The notes under the pieces: generated by a model
What the model saw: the letters and a program-made list of their open reading frames with translations, nothing else
What the model was told of the DNA's origin: nothing
Database searches by the model: none
Shown: piece after piece, positions 8,360-17,329 of the stretch
Layout of the letters: every line of letters begins with the position of its first letter
Position numbering within the stretch: position 1 is the stretch's first letter
Position numbers and translations under genes: made by a program
NCBI GenBank assembly: GCA_020636575.1
Contig: JACJXP010000005.1
Location: 1-64,000 of the forward strand
Direction: 5' to 3'
Length of the DNA stretch: 64,000 nt
Source: Chitinophagales bacterium
GTDB lineage: Bacteria > Bacteroidota > Bacteroidia > Chitinophagales > Chitinophagaceae

Positions 8360-9655
8360 ATGAATGCAACCAATCGCCGCCGTTTTTTACAAAAAGCCGG
8401 AATGTTTTCCGCAACTGCTTTTCTAAGTTCGTTATCAAAGCCAATATGGGCCAGAAATTTGGAATCGGCATTGCGTGATGCAGAGGGTATGTCGCCAGAT
8501 GCTTTGGCCTCGGAGGAAGATTTTTGGTATTATATCCAGCAATCCTTCACAGCATCTTCGGGGCTCATTAATCTGAATAATGGTGGTGTATCGCCAGCTC
8601 CTAAAACTGTGCAGGAGGCGATGAAAAGATATTATGATTATTCAAATGAGGCACCCAGTTATTATATGTGGCGGATATTGGACCAGGGCCGTGAGCCGTT
8701 GCGTAATAACCTGGCAAAGATGGCTGGTTGTGATGCTGAAGAGATCGCTATGAACAGAAACTCTTCTGAAGGATTGGAAACAGTCATATTTGGGTTACAG
8801 TTAAAAGCAGGGGACGAGATTGTGGCTGCTAAACAGGATTACCCGAATATGATAAATGCTTACAAACAGAGAGAGCATCGGGATAAGATAAAAATGGTAT
8901 GGATAAACCTGGAACTGCCCAGTGAAGATGAGAATTATATGGTACAACAGTATGTGAATGCATTTACATCCCGTACCAAAGTGGTACATATTACACATAT
9001 TATTAACTGGAACGGACAAATATTACCGGTTAAAAAAATTGCAGAGGAGGCACATAAAAGAGGGATAGAAGTAGTAGTAGATGGGGCACATAGCTTTGCT
9101 CATTTTGATTTTAAGATACCCGACCTGGATTGCGATTACTTTGCAAGCAGTTTGCATAAGTGGTTGTATGCACCTATTGGTTCAGGTATGATGTATGTTA
9201 AAAAAGAAAAGATCAAAAATCTTTATCCCATGTTTGCCGTGGATGACCCGATGAAAGATGATATCAGAAAATTCGAAGCATTGGGAACAAGACCTTTCTT
9301 TATTGAACAGGCTATTGGAAAAGCGATCGAGTTTCATGACATGATCGGTAGTGAACGGAAAGAAAAAAGGCTGCATTATCTCAAAAATTACTGGATGGAA
9401 AAAGTGAAAGATATACCCGGCATAAAACTGAATACATCATTACATCCGAAATGGGGCTGTGCTATTGGCAATGTTGCCGTTGAAGGGAAAAAGCCACAGG
9501 ATCTGGATTCTTTCTTACTTAGCAAGTATAAAGTACATACAGTGTCCATCAACTGGGAAAATATTCATGGTGTAAGAATCACTCCGAATGTATATACTAC
9601 CACAAAGAACCTGGATGTATTGGTAGAGGGAATAAAAGAGTTTGTGAAAGTCTGA
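8360..9655 (+). CDS. Tat-exported class V aminotransferase (isopenicillin-N-epimerase-like)
   Basis: A pyridoxal-phosphate enzyme of the class V aminotransferase / cysteine desulfurase fold. The first 32 residues are a twin-arginine signal (NRRRFLQKAG, then a hydrophobic stretch ending near PIWA), implying folded export with its cofactor. The catalytic lysine is K267 in SSLHKWLYAP, preceded by the cofactor-binding DGAHSFAH around 241-248. Length 431 fits the epimerase-like branch. It starts 146 bases from divergent cphA and is followed 52 bases later by an amino-acid permease, which together hint at periplasmic amino-acid or peptide processing linked to cyanophycin metabolism. That link is inference; the substrate is unknown. 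Confidence 0.85.
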   Translation: MNATNRRRFLQKAGMFSATAFLSSLSKPIWARNLESALRDAEGMSPDALASEEDFWYYIQQSFTASSGLINLNNGGVSPAPKTVQEAMKRYYDYSNEAPSYYMWRILDQGREPLRNNLAKMAGCDAEEIAMNRNSSEGLETVIFGLQLKAGDEIVAAKQDYPNMINAYKQREHRDKIKMVWINLELPSEDENYMVQQYVNAFTSRTKVVHITHIINWNGQILPVKKIAEEAHKRGIEVVVDGAHSFAHFDFKIPDLDCDYFASSLHKWLYAPIGSGMMYVKKEKIKNLYPMFAVDDPMKDDIRKFEALGTRPFFIEQAIGKAIEFHDMIGSERKEKRLHYLKNYWMEKVKDIPGIKLNTSLHPKWGCAIGNVAVEGKKPQDLDSFLLSKYKVHTVSINWENIHGVRITPNVYTTTKNLDVLVEGIKEFVKV

Positions 9656-9707
9656 TCTCTGGTTTAATTATATCTGCTTAATTTCATCTGACAAACTTTT
9701 TTAATTT

Positions 9708-11024
9708 TTGCCCACACCCCAAACTAACCGCAAGCTGAGCCTGCTGCAGGCAACAGCTATTAATATGATCGATATGGTCGGCATTGGCCCGTTTGTGGTG
9801 ATGCCGCTGGTAGTCGGTTATTTCGATAACGGACTTTTTATATGGGCCTGGATCTTCGGTGCAGTCACTGCATTGATCGATGGAATGATCTGGAGTGAAC
9901 TGGGAGCAAAATATCCGCAGGCAGGAGGTACCTATAATTTTCACAGGATCGCTTATGGTGAAAAGGGCGGAAAACTGATGAGTTTCTTATTTGTGTGGCA
10001 AACCAGCATACAGGCTCCACTCGTAGTAGCATCCGCATCTATAGGATTTGCTCAATATCTCACTTATATCACCGACCTGAATTTGTGGCAACAGAAATTA
10101 GTTTCGGGTGCATTGGTCTTGTTTGTTCTGTTCCTGTTATATCGAAAAATTGAAACGGTCGGAAAGATATCATTGGTACTTGGCTCAATTGTGTTATTGA
10201 CAATAATCTGGATCATATTTAGTGGATTAACTCACCAACAACATAGCGTTCCGCTTATTCCAAAGGGGACAGACTCATTTTTTTCATTTGCATTTTGGGC
10301 CGCGGTAGCTAATGGCTCTCTAAAAACTGTTTATAGTTACCTTGGTTATTACAACGTATGCCATTTGGGAGGTGAGATAAAAAAGCCGGAAACGAATATT
10401 CCCAGAAGTATTTTTATTTCCATTTTCGGTATTGCTATTTTATATCTTTTAATGAACATCAGTGTAATGGGAGTTATCCCCTGGCAGGAAGCGGGTAAAA
10501 TGGATAAATACCTCGTTAGTGGGTTTATGGAAAATATATATGGTTATAAAGCTGCTGTGATTGTAACGGTATTAATACTTTTTATCGCCATGTCTTCTTT
10601 GTTTGCTGTTGTATTGGGTTATTCCAGGGTGCCTTATGCAGCTGCGGTTGATGGAAACTTTTTTAAAGTTTTCGGAAAGTTGCATCCCACAAAAGAGTTT
10701 CCGCACATATCATTATTAGTGCTTTGCGGCCTCGGGTTTATTTTTAGCTTGTTATTCAAATTGTCAGAAGTGATAACGGCTATTCTTGCTATGAGGATCG
10801 TAGTACAGTTTATGGCGCAAACGGCAGGGGTGGTCTTATTAAGGAAAAGAAATGGTACCCGGACTTTACCATTCAAAATGCTGTTATATCCCATTCCAGT
10901 CATCCTGAATCTGATCATTTGGGCTTTTCTTTTGTATCATACCGGTTGGTATGCGGTATGGGGTGCAGCAATAGCGATCATTGGTGTATTCGTTTATTAT
11001 CTATCACACCCGGTAAAAAAGTAA
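9708..11024 (+). CDS. APC-family amino acid permease
   Basis: An inner-membrane amino acid transporter of the APC superfamily. About twelve hydrophobic segments are visible, the first beginning ATAINMIDMVGIGPFV, the helix-1 glycine-rich motif typical of this family, and an early GGTYNFHRIAYG region. Length is 438 residues. The only start compatible with a complete first helix is TTG at 9708-9710, because a stop lies two codons upstream and the first ATG falls inside helix 1. It lies between an exported PLP enzyme and cyanophycinase on the same strand, so import or export of Asp, Arg or their dipeptide is plausible but unproven. Confidence 0.88.
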   Translation: MPTPQTNRKLSLLQATAINMIDMVGIGPFVVMPLVVGYFDNGLFIWAWIFGAVTALIDGMIWSELGAKYPQAGGTYNFHRIAYGEKGGKLMSFLFVWQTSIQAPLVVASASIGFAQYLTYITDLNLWQQKLVSGALVLFVLFLLYRKIETVGKISLVLGSIVLLTIIWIIFSGLTHQQHSVPLIPKGTDSFFSFAFWAAVANGSLKTVYSYLGYYNVCHLGGEIKKPETNIPRSIFISIFGIAILYLLMNISVMGVIPWQEAGKMDKYLVSGFMENIYGYKAAVIVTVLILFIAMSSLFAVVLGYSRVPYAAAVDGNFFKVFGKLHPTKEFPHISLLVLCGLGFIFSLLFKLSEVITAILAMRIVVQFMAQTAGVVLLRKRNGTRTLPFKMLLYPIPVILNLIIWAFLLYHTGWYAVWGAAIAIIGVFVYYLSHPVKK

Positions 11025-11093
11025 TGCTTTTCCACAATTCTCTCTGATTGTTGAAAACCCGGCATGGAGGTAGATATTCAATTGATTTTCTAT

Positions 11094-11101
11094 TAAATTT
11101 G
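11094..11101 (+). promoter_or_regulatory. Possible -7 box for cyanophycinase
   Basis: TAAATTTG matches TAnnTTTG 22 bases before the cyanophycinase ATG. No -33 element at normal spacing was found, so the gene may also be read from the permease, which ends 98 bases upstream. Confidence 0.45.
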
Positions 11102-11122
11102 TTTGTAATCAAACCCGTATGA

Positions 11123-12016
11123 ATGAGTAGTCCTAAGGGAAAACTTATCGCCATTGGAGGCGCCGAACACAAAGGAACTGATCTGGAAACCGGGGAACTG
11201 CACCGGAACAATCTCAACTTTTTCGAACTGGGCATATTGCGTAGGGTAGTAGAAGAAGCAGGTGGACCTGACGCAAGGATCGAAGTGATCACAACAGCTT
11301 CAACGATCCCTTATGAAGTAGGAGAAAATTACTTGAATGCATTTGGAAAAATTGGTTGCACCAATATAGGTGTTATGCATATCCGGAACAGGCAGGATGC
11401 TATGGATGAACAGTATATTGACCGCATCCGGAAATGTGATGCAGTCATGTTTTCAGGTGGCAATCAATTACGTTTAAGCGTTACTGATGGAGGAACTGAG
11501 TTTCTTGCAATTTTGAAAAAGAGATACAAGGAAGATAACTTTCTCATTGCAGGAACTTCTGCAGGAGCAATGGCCATGAGCAGTACTATGATCTACGAGG
11601 GAAATGCAACAAGAGCCCATTTAAAAGGAGAAGTAAAAATGACCTCCGGACTCGGGTTTATCAGTTCAGTTATTATTGATTCTCATTTTGAAAAAAGAGG
11701 AAGGTTTGGACGCCTGGCCCAGGCAGTGGCAACAAACCCATCCAAGATCGGCATTGGTCTGGGAGAAGATACAGGGATGCTTATAACAGAAGGAAATAAA
11801 ATGGAAGCTATAGGTAGTGGTTTGGTAGTGATCATTGATGGGCATGAAATAAGGCATTCCAATATTGCAGATATCCCGGACGGTAACCCGGTGAGTATAG
11901 AGAATTTTAAAGTACATTTTTGTGAAAAAGGGAATGGCTACCTGATAAAAGAAAGAAAATACCTGCCGGAAGCAAGTGAAGGGTCGATTGTGCCAAAACA
12001 GGTGGATGTTGAATAA
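11123..12016 (+). CDS. cphB: Cyanophycinase (peptidase S51)
   Basis: A cytoplasmic exopeptidase that cuts cyanophycin into beta-Asp-Arg dipeptides. The 297-residue protein has the S51 nucleophile motif GTSAGA with Ser146, a FSGGNQ oxyanion-region motif near 110-115, Glu159 in IYEG, and the conserved DSHFEKRGRFGRL block with His188, consistent with the family's Ser-His-Glu machinery. ATG at 11123 is chosen because the preceding ATG (11119) runs into TAG after three codons. It is the natural partner of the cyanophycin synthetase at 5565-8213. A dipeptidase E-like S51 member is less likely at this length and with these motifs. Confidence 0.95.
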   Translation: MSSPKGKLIAIGGAEHKGTDLETGELHRNNLNFFELGILRRVVEEAGGPDARIEVITTASTIPYEVGENYLNAFGKIGCTNIGVMHIRNRQDAMDEQYIDRIRKCDAVMFSGGNQLRLSVTDGGTEFLAILKKRYKEDNFLIAGTSAGAMAMSSTMIYEGNATRAHLKGEVKMTSGLGFISSVIIDSHFEKRGRFGRLAQAVATNPSKIGIGLGEDTGMLITEGNKMEAIGSGLVVIIDGHEIRHSNIADIPDGNPVSIENFKVHFCEKGNGYLIKERKYLPEASEGSIVPKQVDVE

Positions 12017-12126
12017 ATGACTATTTGTTAAGAACACTATAAGTTTTTTATTAAGGATGCATCTTTAAACTTTCTGGCTTCATCTGTAATAGAGTTTTAA
12101 TATTTTTAAAATCAGAACAGCTTTAT

Positions 12127-12804
12127 ATGAAAAAGATATTTGCTATAGCCGCAGTTATTCTTATTAGCTACGCCTTTATACCGCAAAAGAAAACAAAGGT
12201 GATCTTCTTTGGTGATTCAATCACTGAATTGGGGGTAAAAGAGAAGCCGTATAAGGGATACATTCTTGAAGTAGAAGGGCTTTGTAAAGCCGAGAATAAG
12301 AGTGATCAATACGATTTTATTGGTTCCGGTATAAGTGGCAATAAAGTATATGACCTGTATCTGCGTATGGAAGAAGATGTGTTGGCGAAAAATCCCGACC
12401 TGGTCATCATTTTTGTCGGCGTTAATGATGTCTGGCACAAAACACTTTTAGGAACAGGTACTGATGCAGATAAGTTTGAAAGGTTTTACCAGGCTATATT
12501 AAAAAGGTTGAAGGAAAAAGGAATAAAGGCCATGCTTTGTACTCCCGCAGTGGTTGGAGAAAAAACAGATATGAGCAATTCACTGGATGGCGAATTGAAT
12601 AAGTATTCAAACATCATCCGTGATATAGCAAAACGAAATAATCTTCCGTTAATAGATCTTCGGAAAAAATATCTTGATTATCTAAAGGAACATAACCCCG
12701 GCAATGAAGAAAAGGGAGTCCTTACCTACGACCGGGTGCATATGAATGCAAAGGGAAATCAATTTCTGGCTAGTATTATGTGGAAGGCAATTAAAGAACA
12801 ATGA
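12127..12804 (+). CDS. Secreted SGNH/GDSL-family hydrolase
   Basis: A serine esterase or lipase of the SGNH fold, 225 residues, with a short N-terminal signal peptide (KKIFAIAAVILISYAF) suggesting export. Block I is FFGDSIT with the nucleophilic Ser, block III is VGVNDVW with the oxyanion Asn, and block V is DRVHMNAKG with the Asp/His pair. The substrate cannot be deduced; members cleave acyl or acetyl esters from lipids, sugars or glycans. It follows cyanophycinase by 110 bases, with no clear promoter box seen between them, and ends at a strong bidirectional terminator. Confidence 0.88.
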   Translation: MKKIFAIAAVILISYAFIPQKKTKVIFFGDSITELGVKEKPYKGYILEVEGLCKAENKSDQYDFIGSGISGNKVYDLYLRMEEDVLAKNPDLVIIFVGVNDVWHKTLLGTGTDADKFERFYQAILKRLKEKGIKAMLCTPAVVGEKTDMSNSLDGELNKYSNIIRDIAKRNNLPLIDLRKKYLDYLKEHNPGNEEKGVLTYDRVHMNAKGNQFLASIMWKAIKEQ

Positions 12805-12822
12805 TATAATTGAAAGGTTCAA

Positions 12823-12853
12823 AAAAAAGCCCGGTTAATAACCGGGCTTTTTT
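12823..12853. terminator. Bidirectional intrinsic terminator
   Basis: GCCCGGTT (12829-12836) pairs with AACCGGGC (12840-12847) around a 3-base loop, flanked by A8 on the left and T6 on the right. It separates the convergent SGNH hydrolase and FadL-type genes. Confidence 0.92.
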
Positions 12854-12869
12854 AGTACTCATTAATTTC

Positions 12870-14375
12870 TCAGAGTTTCCAGGAAACTGAAATATGATAA
12901 ATTGATGTTTTCAACCCAGAAGTACTTCCGCTGAATTCTTCAGCAATAAGGCTTGGATCCGCAGCCTTTAATTCATTCTTAAATCCATGTTCGTAAGCAA
13001 GGTTTAAAGTGAGCGGATTGGATAATTTAACAGACATTCCTGTAGTTAAATGATGTTCAATTATTGCAGGGAATACCGGGAACAAAGTTGATGCGGGCAC
13101 AGGGTTGCTACCATATATATAGCCAAGTCTACCGGTAATATTTTTTGAAACATCGAATTCACCTCCTGTACGGATCACAACAGAGTTCTTCCAGTTAAGA
13201 GGGAAGTCAATCTTGAAATCTCCATCATTCCCCATCATTCGATTGATATTTGGGTTGGCGCCGTTAGACAATGTTAGTTTCATTTTGTCAAATGCATTAG
13301 CCCAGTTGATCCATTCTGCATCTAGCCCTACACGAATATTCTTGTTTATTGCATAGGAAACACCAATGGCTAAGGACTGTGGGAGTTTAAATTTGCTTTG
13401 CAGATCATAAGTAGCTTCAGCTCCTTTTGTGAGATCTATCCCCATTTGCATGAAATTTTGCATGGCAGCGGTTTGGGCTTCCTCCGGGGTCATATTTGGG
13501 TTTTGTTGCATTATGCCGGCTACCACTTTACCAAAAGCATCATTCATCTGGGTTAACATGTTCATTTCGGCAACTCCATTTTTAAAGTGAAGTGCTGTTG
13601 CTGTGTTATAATTCATTCCAACTGATACTTTGCTATTTGGTTTCCATGCAAGTCCGATTTTTCCTGCAAAACTGAATGAAGTAAGGTCCTTCATATTTGC
13701 ACTTGCTGTTACTTCTGTATAGTTCAATCCTCCATTCTCATATGAAGCTGAGAATAAATTGCCGAATGTCATCCCATTCTGGGGATTTATTACACCTTTA
13801 AGAACAGATGGGGAAAGGCTGTAAGGCATTTGAAATTCCATCTGGCTGTATACAAGGTGTGTAGATATGCCAAGAGCTAATTTTTCAGAGAATTTATAGG
13901 AAAGTGAAGGTCCTCCCTGCATTACGGCAAATTTTGAGTGATAGGGCTGTTTTACGAAATCATATTTTGAATCTTTATAAAGCGGATGATTTAATTTAAA
14001 ATCAGCTCCCATACCGCCTTGAGTGAATACCCCAAAGCCAAAATTGAACTTACTGTTAGGTATTTTCTTAACATACCAGATAGAAGGTAACGGGAAATAG
14101 TTTTGTTTTCCTTCTGTATTATTATATTGATTTTCAAAAGTTACTTTGGGAACCATTAATGAAAAATTAATGTCCAATTGCGATGACGGCAGGAAAGCAA
14201 TTCCACCGGGATTATTCATCATTAACGAGGGGTTGTCAAAAAAGCCTGTAACAGTTCCTCCTCGTCCGATGGTTTTGGCATCATAACCTATCAACCGGGT
14301 ACCATTCTGGCTATTTGCATCTATAATTGTCAGCATCATAAGTGAGATGATGAGAAGACGGGTAAAGTGTTTCAT
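12870..14375 (-). CDS. OmpP1/FadL-family outer membrane transporter
   Basis: Predicted outer-membrane beta-barrel for uptake of hydrophobic compounds such as long-chain fatty acids. It has 501 residues with a signal peptide ending around NSQNG (about residue 22-25). The FadL-like N-terminal hatch region reads GRGGTVTGFFDNPSLMMNNPGGIAFL, where the NPG/asparagine-proline pattern is characteristic. Alternating hydrophobic strands follow, and the chain ends in a terminal aromatic-basic strand (YHISVSWKL), as barrels do. It is a single gene with its own -7 box at 14461 and shares a terminator with the convergent SGNH hydrolase. Substrate is not deducible. Confidence 0.88.
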   Translation of the reverse strand: MKHFTRLLIISLMMLTIIDANSQNGTRLIGYDAKTIGRGGTVTGFFDNPSLMMNNPGGIAFLPSSQLDINFSLMVPKVTFENQYNNTEGKQNYFPLPSIWYVKKIPNSKFNFGFGVFTQGGMGADFKLNHPLYKDSKYDFVKQPYHSKFAVMQGGPSLSYKFSEKLALGISTHLVYSQMEFQMPYSLSPSVLKGVINPQNGMTFGNLFSASYENGGLNYTEVTASANMKDLTSFSFAGKIGLAWKPNSKVSVGMNYNTATALHFKNGVAEMNMLTQMNDAFGKVVAGIMQQNPNMTPEEAQTAAMQNFMQMGIDLTKGAEATYDLQSKFKLPQSLAIGVSYAINKNIRVGLDAEWINWANAFDKMKLTLSNGANPNINRMMGNDGDFKIDFPLNWKNSVVIRTGGEFDVSKNITGRLGYIYGSNPVPASTLFPVFPAIIEHHLTTGMSVKLSNPLTLNLAYEHGFKNELKAADPSLIAEEFSGSTSGLKTSIYHISVSWKL

Positions 14376-14460
14376 ATCAAGAAGTTTTATTTGAAAGAAC
14401 TTGTTTTTCTCAAGTAAAACTGTTTGGAGTTTAGTAAAGGGTTACTTGAGCCTAATCAGG

Positions 14461-14468
14461 CAAATGTA
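14461..14468 (-). promoter_or_regulatory. -7 promoter box of the FadL-type gene
   Basis: The minus strand reads TACATTTG followed by C, a full match to TAnnTTTG, about 85 bases upstream of the ATG. No clear -33 box was recognised. Confidence 0.6.
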
Positions 14469-14551
14469 AATGTGAGGGTTTCCCGTGGCTATGACTTTTG
14501 ATGTCCTTAGAAGTGATTTTGGTCACGGAAATTATATATGGCTTAATAAAC

Positions 14552-14591
14552 AAAAAAGAGTTGTGTGATATATGTTACACAACTCTTTTTT
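14552..14591 (-). terminator. Intrinsic terminator of the serine hydrolase gene
   Basis: A 15-base arm (14552-14566) pairs perfectly with 14577-14591 around a 10-base loop. Read on the minus strand it ends in T6, 52 bases past the hydrolase stop codon. Confidence 0.88.
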
Positions 14592-14642
14592 GGTAGATAT
14601 TCCTATGTCTTAAAATATGATCTCAAACTATTTCAACAGATA

Positions 14643-16523
14643 TTACCAGCTCTCCATATCCATTAGTTCATAACCTTCATTGTCATATTTGTTATGGTAA
14701 TTGGTAAGCCATTCACAATGGTCATATCCGTAGATATAATGTTCAGGTGTCGGTGATTTTTCCCACAAACCTGACCATTTTCTTTTGCCTCCATCCATAT
14801 AAGTGTCTACATCGATCAGTCGCCAGCCGTTGTCATTCATTTCTCTTCTTTTATCTCTAAAATCAGTTGTTTCAAAATTTCGATACATGGCTACATTGCC
14901 ATCCCCTGCAATCCAAACACCTGCCCATTTATTGCCATATCTTTCAATATCAACAAGCTTTAAGCCTTTTTTGCTGTATTCGCTCCATTTATCATGCATT
15001 TCATCATGACTCATTTCACGGTGCAGGGCATAGCCGCCATTCATTTCGAGAAATGCGCCTGCCCATTTTCTTGTGGTTCCATCCATGTAGGTTTCAACAT
15101 CCACTAAACGATAGCCTTTATTGCTCAATTCTTTCCATTTGGTATTAAAATCATTATGGTTGTAGTTTCGGATCAAAGCTGACTTCTTGTTTGTTTTTTT
15201 GAAAATGCCATCCCATTTTCTTGCATTTCCTTTTGTATATGTATCCAGGTCTGAGCAATAGTAGCCCTTATCCAGGAGCCATTTCCATTCTGCATTAAAT
15301 TCTTCAGTTGAATAACCTCTTCTGATTATTGTTTTTTCTGCTGTATTGTTTTTTCTCCATACGCCTACCATATTATCTCCGCAATTCAAATTTTTACCAC
15401 AATAATTTACAGGCAGATCATCAATGTTCCAGTCTTTCCCAAAAAGGGCCTGTATTTTTTTTGCCATTCTGCCTTCACTTACATATGCATCAGCGTTTAT
15501 AATAACTACCACACCTAATTTAGAAGCGGGAAAGAATCCCATATAGGTACTAACATCATTATGGGCACCATTGTGCCATACATAAGTTTCTCCTTTAAGC
15601 GCATCTCTGATAGTCCCAAAGCAATAATTATTGTTATTGGACACGGATTGCCAAAGGGCAGATGTATTTGAAAGAAAAGTGCCATTGATCAAACCTTGCA
15701 TAAACCTGGTAAAGTCAGTTATATTAGATCCCCAGCCGCCACCGGGTAATTTCCATTCTACACTTCCTTCTGTTCTGTTAACGATGGCACCATTACAGTC
15801 CTTTTCAAACCCGCCGGGGTCGGATGGATAGGCTGTAAGACTGGTCATGCCAGCTTTGTTGGCAATATTATTTTTTACATAAGTTTCAAATGGGGTATTT
15901 GTTGCTTCTTCAACTGTAGCGCCTAATAAGTTAAAACCAAAAGTGGTATAATTATATTGGGTACCCGGATCGAAATCAAGTGCAGCAGAGGAAAATACTT
16001 CTACACATTGTTTTGCATTAAAATTATTTTTTGACTTGTAATTTGCTTTTTTGATGTTTGTGTAATGGTTGACCCCACTACGATTATTTAAAAGATTTCG
16101 TATCGTTACATCGTCTTTATTTCCTGTAGAAGGCCAGTAGCTGACATGCTTTGTTACCTTATCATCTAAAGCCATTTTTTTTGTTTCAATAGCTTTGAAA
16201 GCAGCTACTGCAGTCAATGGTTTGGATACAGAAGCCCATCTGAAAATTGTATTTACCGAAAACGGTTTAGTTCTAAGCTTGTCATGATGTCCATATGCTT
16301 TTACATGAACAATATTCCCGTTTTGAACTACCCCAACGGCACAGCCATAAATTTCTTGTTTGGCCATCTGGTCTTCTACGACTTTATCAACTGATGCAAG
16401 AAAGGGAGGGGTGTTTTGTTTCTTATCTTCTTTGGATAATGATAACAAGACAGGGGTGACCAAAGCCAGGAGGATGATTACTTGGATGAACCTGGCCCGG
16501 GTAGAATGAACAGATCTTTTCAT
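14643..16523 (-). CDS. Secreted beta-lactamase-family serine hydrolase with C-terminal tandem repeats
   Basis: A 626-residue exported protein. Residues about 10-28 form a membrane-spanning signal. Residues about 40-375 are a class C beta-lactamase / penicillin-binding-like serine hydrolase: SxxK motif SVSK at 98-101, a YNY motif near 195 in the YxN position, and HNG near 318 in the KTG/HxG position. Residues about 385-626 hold roughly five repeats of 45-50 residues built on W...L...GY.L.D.ETY....RKW.G.W, resembling the bacterial tandem repeat domain 1 found beside such hydrolases and in fungal polyglycine hydrolases. Likely a peptidase or esterase acting on envelope or extracellular polymers. 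Substrate unknown. Single-gene unit; the 155-base upstream spacer shows no clear promoter box. Confidence 0.85.
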   Translation of the reverse strand: MKRSVHSTRARFIQVIILLALVTPVLLSLSKEDKKQNTPPFLASVDKVVEDQMAKQEIYGCAVGVVQNGNIVHVKAYGHHDKLRTKPFSVNTIFRWASVSKPLTAVAAFKAIETKKMALDDKVTKHVSYWPSTGNKDDVTIRNLLNNRSGVNHYTNIKKANYKSKNNFNAKQCVEVFSSAALDFDPGTQYNYTTFGFNLLGATVEEATNTPFETYVKNNIANKAGMTSLTAYPSDPGGFEKDCNGAIVNRTEGSVEWKLPGGGWGSNITDFTRFMQGLINGTFLSNTSALWQSVSNNNNYCFGTIRDALKGETYVWHNGAHNDVSTYMGFFPASKLGVVVIINADAYVSEGRMAKKIQALFGKDWNIDDLPVNYCGKNLNCGDNMVGVWRKNNTAEKTIIRRGYSTEEFNAEWKWLLDKGYYCSDLDTYTKGNARKWDGIFKKTNKKSALIRNYNHNDFNTKWKELSNKGYRLVDVETYMDGTTRKWAGAFLEMNGGYALHREMSHDEMHDKWSEYSKKGLKLVDIERYGNKWAGVWIAGDGNVAMYRNFETTDFRDKRREMNDNGWRLIDVDTYMDGGKRKWSGLWEKSPTPEHYIYGYDHCEWLTNYHNKYDNEGYELMDMESW

Positions 16524-16678
16524 AAAACAATTTTAAGGTGAATAATGACCGGTAACGACCGCACCTGTTAAACCGCACATAGGGAGAGGAACAGATTATA
16601 AAATTTATGCATGTAATTTAATAGAAAACTATTCTAATATGTAGTTGTGTGGATAATTTGTTCTGATGAGATTAATTT

Positions 16679-17317
16679 TCAAATTAGCTTTTTCAGAAGA
16701 GCAGATACTTCATCATGTCGTTCCATAGTCATTACATGAGTTCCTTTTTTTATTACGTAGTCAGGCTTAACAAATCGTAATGGCAATAAAATATCAGATG
16801 TTCCATGGATATGTATAATGTTTGCAGAAATATCTTCACTTTTCCAATGGAGAATTGACCAGATAGCCCAGGTGATAAAATGCGGATCAGAATCTTCTAA
16901 AATTTGATGAAATACCTTTTTTTGCTCTTTACTTTTTACGCCAAAGAATTTACTATAAAGAAAATGACTCCTTTTCAAAAATGAAAATGGTAGCCATCTA
17001 TAAATTGGAAAATACTTTCCTATTCTTAAATAAGCAGGAAATTCTTTACTGCTTTTATTGCTAGAGATAATGATGGCTTTTACCCCTAAATCAGCTCGGG
17101 CCATTTCGGCAGCAAGCATACCTCCAAAAGACATGCCTATGATAAGTGGATTTTCTTCAGGAATTGTTTGCCGAAGTCTTTTAGCGTATTGCTGAAGCGG
17201 CTCTTTTATCTCAGGAGTAATCCATTCAACAAAGTGAGGGTCGCAATAGGAAAGATCAAGAGCTGAAAATATCCTTTTGTCAGCCCCTAAACCGGATATG
17301 AAATAGACTGACTTCAA
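16679..17317 (-). CDS. Alpha/beta hydrolase
   Basis: A small (212 residues) cytoplasmic alpha/beta-fold hydrolase. It begins with the strand-loop FISGLGAD, has the nucleophile elbow GMSFGG around residues 61-66, an acidic residue in HGTSDILLP, and a late His in KKGTHVMTM, completing a Ser-Asp-His triad. The start is TTG at 17315-17317; no in-frame ATG precedes the conserved N-terminus. It lies only 12 bases after tyrS on the same strand and is probably read with it. There are no cap-domain features that identify a substrate. Confidence 0.82.
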   Translation of the reverse strand: MKSVYFISGLGADKRIFSALDLSYCDPHFVEWITPEIKEPLQQYAKRLRQTIPEENPLIIGMSFGGMLAAEMARADLGVKAIIISSNKSSKEFPAYLRIGKYFPIYRWLPFSFLKRSHFLYSKFFGVKSKEQKKVFHQILEDSDPHFITWAIWSILHWKSEDISANIIHIHGTSDILLPLRFVKPDYVIKKGTHVMTMERHDEVSALLKKLI

Positions 17318-17329
17318 TAATAAACATTT

